Of a stretch of 64,000 nt of DNA, positions 59,601 through 64,000 are shown piece by piece. Position 1 is the first letter of the stretch; each line of letters opens with the position of its first letter. Where the stretch lies: the NCBI GenBank assembly GCA_020086605.1, contig JACBWW010000046.1, positions 4,632,425 through 4,696,424 of the forward strand. The letters run 5' to 3'. The stretch comes from Lanius collurio (lineage: Eukaryota; Chordata; Aves; Passeriformes; Laniidae). A model generated the notes under the pieces. It did no database searches and had not been told where the DNA came from. It saw only the letters and a program-made list of their open reading frames with translations. A program made the position numbers and the translations under genes.

Positions 59601-62600
59601 GCTCACACTTGCCAGAGCAGAAAGCCCTTGGTTTGGCTTTTCCCCTCCACACCCCAAAGCTGCCCCAGGCGAGGGGCACAGCGTGAGCTGCAGCCTGTGG
59701 GCCCCATCCTGCTCCCCCTCACCCCAGCTCACCATGTCCAGGCCTGTTTGTGGGGCACGGAGTACTTCTCCATGATGGCAGTGAGCCGGAGCAGGGAGCA
59801 CTTCTGAAGCAGGTTGAGCTGGGCCGATGACTGGCGGTTGATCTCCAGCGAGGCCGAGTTCAGGCTGGGCCGGTGCGAGTTCTGGAAGCTATGCCAACGC
59901 AGCTTTCTGGGAACACACGGGACATTCCCAGCTAAGGAAACCCCCACTGCTCTCTACTCCTTCATGGTTACTGCCATGTGACCCTCCAGCACCAGCCAAA
60001 CTGGGTGAGGAAAGCCACAGAACTTGGCAACAGCCATAGCTCTCCCGGGCAAAGCCCTAGGGAACACTGGCACAGGGGAGGCACGTGCCTCCTGCTTATT
60101 ATTAGTTAATGAAAAACCTTTGAATCACGGGTCTGTGCAGGCAGACAGGACCGGCAGTGGTGTCCGTGCTGGAGGTGCGGGCAGTGGTGGCAGTGCTGTC
60201 CTGCGGCCACCAGAGCGCATCAGCGCCCCGCGCTGCGCTGCCCTGCCCGCACCGTGCGGCTCCAGCAGCATTCCCCCCGCTCCGCCCACTTCTGCCTCCC
60301 GGGAAGGGACGATCGTCCAGGCCCCCGAGGACGGGATCCGGCGCTGCTCCCCAGACCCATGGGCTGTGCACCCCTCCCTGCTGCAGCAGCCTCGTCCCTG
60401 GCAGTGTTCGTGGCCAGGCTGGACGGGGCTTGGAACAATCTGGTCTAGTGGCAAACGTCCCTGTCCATAGCAGGAGCCGTGGAACGAGATGGTCTCGATG
60501 GTCCCTTCCCACCCAAACCATCTCGGGATTGTCTGGTACCTGCAGGGTCTTGTGAGTGATGCTCCCACCCCCGAATCCCGGCGCTCCCGTGTCTCAATCT
60601 CTTCAGCCTCGTTGAGGGAGTTCCCAGTGCTATCAAAGTCACTTGCAGAGGTGCCCACATCTGACATGGACTGTTCTTCGAAATGCAGGTTGGAGGGTTC
60701 CCCTCCTGAGTCCGACTCCTCCTCATCCTCCTCTTCCTCACCCCCTTCCTCCCCATTCAGGCCAGGGGAGATGGCTTTACACCAGAGTTCCACCTTCTGC
60801 TGCAGCCCCCACATGTGCTGCAGAATGTCGTCGAGGTTCTCGAAGGTGACCTCCCCGTCCTTGCAGAAATCCTCGCTGCTGCCGAACTCCGGCACGTTGT
60901 CGTAGACGCTGACGCGGCTGCCCAGGGAGCTGCAGGAGCCCCGGCGCCGGCGGGCAAAGCCCCTCGGGGAGGACGAGCCCTCCGCGCTGCTGCTGCTGCC
61001 GCCCTCGCCCAGCCCCACAGCCGCGCTCCCTGCGTTCCAGTGGGCCAGGGAGCCGCCGCCCAGGGGACACAAGCTCTCGATGGAGAGGGATTTGGGGAAG
61101 GTGCCGGGCTTGTGATCACAGGGGATATAGACCAGGCAATCGCCATGGCGAGCCCGGCGCTGGCACTCGGCAGCAGCCCAGGCCCCGCCGGCAGCAGTGG
61201 CCGTGTCGTAGTCCTCCAGGTAGACTCCGCTGCGTTTGGGGTCAGAGCTCCCCTTGGTGCCTGCGGGGCCGAGCAGGCGGTTAGTCCTGTACGATACTGA
61301 GAAGAAGTGTTTTTTGCTGTTGAAAGAGGCAGGTATCCCTCTTTTAGAGCAGTTGGTCCTGCTGGCTGCAAGGTCCCCATTACTCTGCAGGGAGCCCCAT
61401 CCCGGTGGGAGAGTGGCGCTGTGTGGAGCCACCCTCCTGTCTGGGCTGCGTTTCTCCTTGTCCTTCCTCCGCAGGGACTCGATCCGCTTCAGGAAGCTGC
61501 GAGACCGTCGCTTCTTCAGCTTCTCCTTAGAGCCCTCTCCCTGCCCCGAGGGCTGCCCCTGCGCAGAACCCTCGCTCCGGCTGCAGCTGGAGGCGTTGGC
61601 AGTGGCACGGAGGGGGGACAGGGGCTCAGACGGCGTGGCCACAGTGCCCAGTGTGCCACCCGTGCCACCCACGCTGCCCACGCTGCCCGTGCTGTGCAGG
61701 GATGTAGCCTCGGGGTTGGTGCTGAGGTCCGAGAGGACACTCTCATGGCTGGACACTGGGTGCATGGTGCAGCTCAGGGCCTCTGAGCCCTGGGACAGGA
61801 CATCGGCGGACCCCACTCGGGACCACCTTTTGCTGTCCCTCTGGAATGCCCACCGGTTGCTGATGGCACACAGGTCTTCCTCCTCAGAGTCTTCATTCTG
61901 TGGGCAGTTGAGAACAGGGGATGAGCACTTAGCTGGAGCCCAGGAGGGTCAGCACATCCCCCAGCTCAGAGGGGCACAGCCACCAGCACGGTGCCAGGTG
62001 GGGAGGAGAGCAGTGTGTTCACAACCTGAAACCAGCTCGGGACCCCTTTGGCAGCAGAGGCCTCCAGGAGCCACTCTGTGCTCAGGGCAGTCCTGCAGCT
62101 CACCAGGACACTGCCCCACCATCAAGCACATGATCCCCTGCACCCCTCAGCCCCTCACCTGCCTTGAGCATCCAGGACTTACCTGTTTACGCTGAAAGTG
62201 AACATCCAGCTTCATGGAGGCACAAGTGTTCAGGGTCATCAGCCTCCTGCAAGAAACAGAGCAGCTTTATCCTGGTCCCAGCCCCTGTCCCAGCCCTGCT
62301 GCAGTCACAGGGATGGCTTTGGCGTCTTTTAATTTTCCTGCCTCAGAGCCTTGGCTGTGCCTGGCACCTGTCACTCGCTGCTGTGGCTCCACAGGTCAGA
62401 GGGACACCCAACTAACAAGGGGACAATGCCAGCAGATGGTATCCCAAGCCAGACCATGCCCATGCCAGCTGCTGGGGCCACTGGTTCTGCAAGTGGGCAG
62501 GGGTGACCTACTCCAGATTATTAAAGCAAAATCACCTCAGAAGCTCCTGCGCCCCAGAGAGGGCATGATTAAAGGACCTGAAAGCTCAGAAAAGGAGGAA

Positions 62601-63364
62601 CAGGCGGAGATTTCCCATCACCTCCTGCCTCACTGCACCCAGGAAAGGGCACGAGGAGCCCCTCCTGCCCAGCACAGCAGCCTCTCAGCCAGGAAATAAG
62701 AAACAGACCCTGTTCCCACCTCTTCTCTGTTCTGGGAAGGGACAGCGCAGAAGCGCAGGGACATGGGTGTGATGACGTGTCCCAAGAGCCAAGGCAGGGC
62801 TGAGTCACCCTCAGCAGCACTGAGTGACACACGGCCTGTCCAGACAGACCATTCGGTCAGTGCCCTGCTTTGGGTGCCAGCTCTGGCTTGCGCTGCCTGA
62901 GTCCCCCACACGCTGCCCCCTGCGCACCGCTCCCAGACCGCAGCTGCAGCAGCGCCGTGCCCAGGTGGAAATGCCCGGTCGGGCTCCGTCACCCGGTACC
63001 GGGACGACCAGCGTCAGACTGAGCATAAAAACCTGTTGTTTCCTTGGAACCACCCAACACCAGCAACGTTCCCTAATCTGAACGACTGAGTTCTCACTGC
63101 AGAGGGAGCCAGAGTGCTGGAGCGGGCTCTGAGCCCAGCCAGGGGGCAAGGCAGGCACCCCACTGAGCCCTCTCAGGCTCCCCACTCTGCAGTGCCCACT
63201 GCCCCATCAGCCTGGACAGCTGCCCTTGTCTGTGGCACATTCCCGTGCCGATTCCATGCGCAGAGGGGCAAGGCAGTGTTACCTGCACAGGGATTTGAGG
63301 GAATCCTGGTCCAGGAAGCTATGGTCCTTCTTCACAGCACTGATGTCAAGAGGGAATGACGACT
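56556..63364 (-). CDS. STARD8: STARD8 (DLC3), StAR-related lipid transfer domain protein 8, Rho GTPase-activating protein; 5' partial
   Basis: STARD8 stimulates GTP hydrolysis by Rho GTPases, chiefly RhoA, at focal adhesions and cell junctions. The exon join, given as plus coordinates read right to left, is 63364-63283, 62246-62183, 61897-60540, 59906-59733, 59281-59122, 58856-58658, 58526-58316, 58144-58030, 57763-57548, 57327-57110, 56958-56782 and 56673-56556. Every junction has GT..AG ends and matching phase. Numbering from the Met at 62239 (1,000 residues): a basic block lies at about 143-169, the tensin-SH2-type SVYDNV at 349-354 (Tyr351), an LD-like motif LDDILQHM at 374-381, RhoGAP at about 552-760 with arginine-finger candidate Arg588 in GIFRKSG, and START at about 785-1000. 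A partial SAM domain lies upstream of that Met. The motifs IPCDHKPGTFPKSLSIESL and RRDSGVGASLTRPCR are family hallmarks. SLSIESLCP and MTLNTCASMKL fit STARD8 better than DLC1 or STARD13. The first SAM exon and the true start lie beyond the window. Confidence 0.95.
56782..56958 (-). CDS. STARD8: STARD8 exon: START domain core
   Basis: The 177-nt exon encodes RWRTDLPRGACLLSSLSVE and on through VLTSQYLIEPSAMGRSRV to THICRADL (residues 904-961, plus split Arg at both ends). It forms the central START beta-sheet and lipid-pocket region. The acceptor is TTGCAG and the donor is AG|GTAATG. Confidence 0.94.
57110..57327 (-). CDS. STARD8: STARD8 exon: START domain
   Basis: The 218-nt exon begins VGDGHPLRLWKVSTDVEAPP and ends YVTDSMAPHPRRDCMVL plus a split Arg (residues 831-903). 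PLRLWK, VLHRVLRERHLWDED and YHYVTDSMAPHP are hallmarks of DLC-family START domains. The acceptor is CACTCAG and the donor is CG|GTGAGG. Confidence 0.94.
57548..57763 (-). CDS. STARD8: STARD8 exon: linker and start of START domain
   Basis: The 216-nt exon is in phase 0 at both ends and encodes residues 759-830. It starts VSHDILLQLSSSYMAAD and ends STAGPLNTELSCKK. SYFEQSVQNLLKESSEKFKGW is the START N-terminal helix region. The acceptor is CTTGCAG and the donor is AAG|GTAAAT. Confidence 0.92.
58030..58144 (-). CDS. STARD8: STARD8 exon: RhoGAP end
   Basis: The 115-nt exon encodes AIHKRGTMGKPDQKDLNEN and MAATQGLSHMITDCKKLFQ (residues 721-758). The second segment matches the end of the family RhoGAP domain. 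The acceptor is CTATAG and the donor is CAG|GTGGGT. Confidence 0.92.
58316..58526 (-). CDS. STARD8: STARD8 exon: RhoGAP C-terminal half
   Basis: The 211-nt exon encodes VSKEQRLQAVQAAIILMPD and on through NQMTAGNLAVCLAPSIF to KKESTSPR (residues 651-719, with split codons for 650 and 720). GNLAVCLAPS is the conserved RhoGAP motif whose Asn helps hold the GTPase. The acceptor is CCCGCAG and the donor is AG|GTAAGG. Confidence 0.94.
58658..58856 (-). CDS. STARD8: STARD8 exon: RhoGAP catalytic segment with arginine finger
   Basis: The 199-nt exon begins VGIFRKSGVKSRIQALR. Arg588 in FRKSG aligns with the catalytic arginine finger of RhoGAP proteins, so GAP activity should be intact. NETSPDNVNYSGQSAYD and YFRDLPEPIF follow. 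The exon ends CAG T, and Phe650 is completed by the next exon (TT). Confidence 0.94.
59122..59281 (-). CDS. STARD8: STARD8 exon: start of RhoGAP domain
   Basis: The 160-nt exon encodes TVPKFMKRSKVPDYRDK and on through FGVPPIVNVQRTGQPLPQ to SQCLDQ (residues 531-583). This is the beginning of the RhoGAP fold. The acceptor is TCTGCAG and the donor is CAG|GTGAGG, in phase 0. Confidence 0.93.
59282..59732 (-). other. STARD8: STARD8 intron before the RhoGAP start
   Basis: This 451-bp intron has GTGAGC..CTGCAG ends. It contains a short (CA)n run near 59,362-59,378 and an AT-rich patch near 59,430-59,470. Nothing else was recognised. Confidence 0.75.
59733..59906 (-). CDS. STARD8: STARD8 exon (KLRWHSFQNSHRPS segment)
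   Basis: The 174-nt exon completes Arg472, encodes residues 473-529 and starts Trp530. It reads KLRWHSFQNSHRPSLNS and on to VPHKQAWTW, a segment strongly conserved in all DLC proteins just before the RhoGAP domain. The acceptor is TTCCCAG and the donor is TG|GTGAGC. Confidence 0.92.
59907..60539 (-). other. STARD8: STARD8 intron after the large exon
   Basis: This 633-bp intron has ends GTACCA..TTCCCAG. Its 5' part is the antisense CR1. The middle (about 60,130-60,330) is CpG-rich with no recognised element, and the 3' part is unremarkable. Confidence 0.8.
60380..60536 (+). mobile_element. CR1 LINE 3' fragment inside STARD8 intron, antisense to the gene
   Basis: The segment reads GGCCAGGCTGGACGGGGCTT, then GGAACAATCTGGTCTAGTGG, CGTCCCTGTCCAT and GGTCCCTTCCCACCCAAACC. 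This is the standard 3' end of avian CR1. Its tail ends only a few bases inside the intron from the donor of the large STARD8 exon (exon end 60,540). Confidence 0.85.
60540..61897 (-). CDS. STARD8: STARD8 large central exon (disordered, focal-adhesion targeting region)
   Basis: The 1,358-nt exon encodes residues 20-471 and two bases of Arg472. It starts NEDSEEEDLCAISNRWAFQ after a CCCACAG acceptor and ends SGVGASLTRPC before AG|GTACCA. It is Ser-, Gly- and Arg-rich, with a basic block (KEKLKKRRSRSFLK), the tensin-binding-type SVYDNVPEF, and the LDDILQHM motif, which in DLC1 is the talin/FAK-binding LD motif. An acidic run (EEGGEEEEDEEESD) precedes the serine-rich conserved end. GC content is high. 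The donor lies a few bases from a CR1 insertion. Confidence 0.93.
62183..62246 (-). CDS. STARD8: STARD8 exon with internal Met (MTLNTCASMKL)
   Basis: The 64-nt exon has acceptor TTGCAG and donor CAG|GTAAGT. It encodes RLMTLNTCASMKLDVHFQ followed by RKQ. The ATG at 62239-62237 matches the start used by the shorter human STARD8 isoform, as I recall it. The exon therefore probably serves both as an internal exon of the SAM form and as the first coding exon of a SAM-less form. Confidence 0.88.
62247..63282 (-). other. STARD8: STARD8 intron between the SAM exon and the MTLN exon
   Basis: The intron is 1,036 bp with GTAACA..TTGCAG ends. I see no repeat tail and no further exon. A CpG-containing patch at about 62,920-63,010 could belong to an alternative first exon or promoter for the shorter isoform starting at the Met at 62,239, but no TATA box or clear initiator is visible. 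Confidence 0.6.
63283..63364 (-). CDS. STARD8: STARD8 exon: C-terminal half of SAM domain
   Basis: The 82-nt exon reads SSFPLDISAVKKDHSFLDQ and then DSLKSLCR. This is the second half of the DLC-family SAM domain, which resembles the SQFPID..VKRDHDFLD region of DLC1. The acceptor is ..TTCCCAG and the donor is AG|GTAACA. It enters with two bases of a split codon and leaves with two bases (AG), which complete Arg with the next exon. It contains no Met, so translation of a SAM-containing isoform must begin in an exon to the right that is not in the window. Confidence 0.85.
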
Positions 63365-63889
63365 CTGGGAAGGGAAGTGACATCAGTAGCAGATCTCGAG
63401 CCAGCTGCTCTATCAGAGAAAAAGGGCAGCAGCGGGCATGGGAAGAGGAGGAGAAACCCAAGTGGCTGGAGAAGACCTGGAGGTGGTGCATGCCCAGGTT
63501 CCCTGGGCACGGCTCTTCCCAGGTATGTTAGGCGAGGGTGATAGGGTGCCTGAGGGCCTCCATTCAGTTCCCTGCTCATCCCTGTGCACTCAGGGATCGT
63601 GCATGTGGAACCTGGACCCTCCACCCCAAGGGTCTCAATCCATCTGTTCATGAAACCATGGAGTGTTATCACCACAGGAAGGGAAACAGAGGGAAACATT
63701 TGGAGGATGTGGGAAGTTCTGTAGAGAAAGGCTGGAGGAGGGTTAGTTCATTCCTGGTCTCCAGCACCATCCTCGCTGCCCAGCTGTGAGCACTGCCTGG
63801 GGCCAGCACCTGGGGCTGGGTGTCGCGGCAGGAACCCGGCCTGTCCTTGCACGTGGGGCCTGCCCCCCAAAATAGGCACTGGCAGCAAA
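63365..63889 (-). other. STARD8: Upstream STARD8 intron or 5' flank (incomplete)
   Basis: The sequence to the right of the SAM-half exon does not contain the expected first SAM exon (the tryptophan/arginine-rich helix and a FPQYAQLYE-like segment). It is therefore intronic and continues beyond the window. No repeats were recognised. Confidence 0.6.
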
Positions 63890-64000
63890 CCGGCTGCTCA
63901 TAAAGGCATCGCCGGGGGGCTGGTGCTGCGGGGGGCGGGGGAAGTGCCCAGCCGAACAATGGCCGTGGCTGCGGCCGCCGGAGCCCCGCTTCCCGCTATT
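63890..64000. promoter_or_regulatory. GC/CpG-rich segment at right edge, possible promoter
   Basis: A G-rich stretch (CGGGGGGCGGGGGAAG) is followed by CpG-dense sequence with GGCCGC. A TATA-like CATAAAGGC lies at about 63,899-63,907 on the plus strand. This could be an alternative STARD8 promoter (minus) or a plus-strand promoter. The window ends inside it. Confidence 0.35.
63959..64000 (+). CDS. Possible plus-strand start of an unknown protein (5' partial, speculative)
   Basis: An ATG in a good context (A at -3, G at +4) opens a frame MAVAAAAGAPLPAI that continues past the end of the window. Alanine-rich N-termini in CpG-rich DNA are common in real vertebrate first exons. Only 14 codons are visible and no family can be recognised, so this may be chance. 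Confidence 0.2.
   Translation, partial: MAVAAAAGAPLPAI

Noticed and set aside
60125..60539. Continuation of the large STARD8 frame past 60,540
   Set aside because: The frame runs on into the intron and through the CR1, but conserved protein sequence stops at LTRPCR and resumes as KLRWHSF in the next exon at 59,906, so splicing at AG|GTACCA is correct.
1..64000. CRISPR arrays, bacterial operons, phage or plasmid functions
   Set aside because: Tandem repeats here have no unique spacers, there are no prokaryotic gene structures, and the spliced STARD8 gene with CR1 repeats shows the DNA is avian.

Overview
This window is vertebrate genomic DNA, almost certainly from a bird. It carries many chicken-repeat-1 (CR1) LINE 3' ends, recognisable by their conserved tail (a run ending in a doublet of ATTCTRTG-like octamers) and by the internal 'CCCTGGCACAGG..GCCCAGAGAAGCTGTGGCTGCCCC' region in pieces, plus one avian-type retroviral LTR remnant. 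There are no bacterial-style genes, operons, CRISPR arrays or insertion sequences. Nearly all long open frames are chance frames in GC-rich, stop-poor sequence, and they occur on both strands.

The only gene I can support is STARD8 (also called DLC3), on the minus strand from about 55,055 to beyond 63,364. STARD8 is a Rho GTPase-activating protein with the layout SAM - disordered/focal-adhesion region - RhoGAP - START. I traced 12 coding exons joined by 11 GT-AG introns with consistent phases. They run from the second half of the SAM domain (63,364) to a TGA stop at 56,556-56,558. From the internal ATG at 62,239 the frame encodes 1,000 residues. The 3' UTR is about 1.5 kb and ends near an AATAAA signal at 55,074-55,079. 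The first part of the SAM domain and the main promoter lie to the right of the window. The last 110 bases are GC- and CpG-rich and may be an alternative promoter.

Positions 1 to about 55,050 are downstream of STARD8 and hold no recognisable exon. In mammals the next gene downstream of STARD8 is EFNB1 (ephrin-B1), so by inference this stretch is the STARD8-EFNB1 intergenic region. It looks like a mosaic of three things: AT-rich, low-repeat islands 100-350 bp long with clustered homeodomain, POU-octamer and SOX-like sites, which are candidate conserved enhancers; short CpG-rich patches; and repeats. The repeats are CR1 fragments, one LTR remnant, several minisatellites (units of 18, 19-21, 22, 28 and 30 bp), a (TTATTC)-like array, and purine/pyrimidine tracts.

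I found no obviously new biological system. The most unusual items are a CpG-rich 30-bp minisatellite fused to a CpG-rich patch at 45.7-46.4 kb with long frames open on both strands; a CR1 copy sitting within a few bases of a STARD8 splice donor; the dense series of candidate enhancers; and a possible plus-strand start codon at the very right edge.
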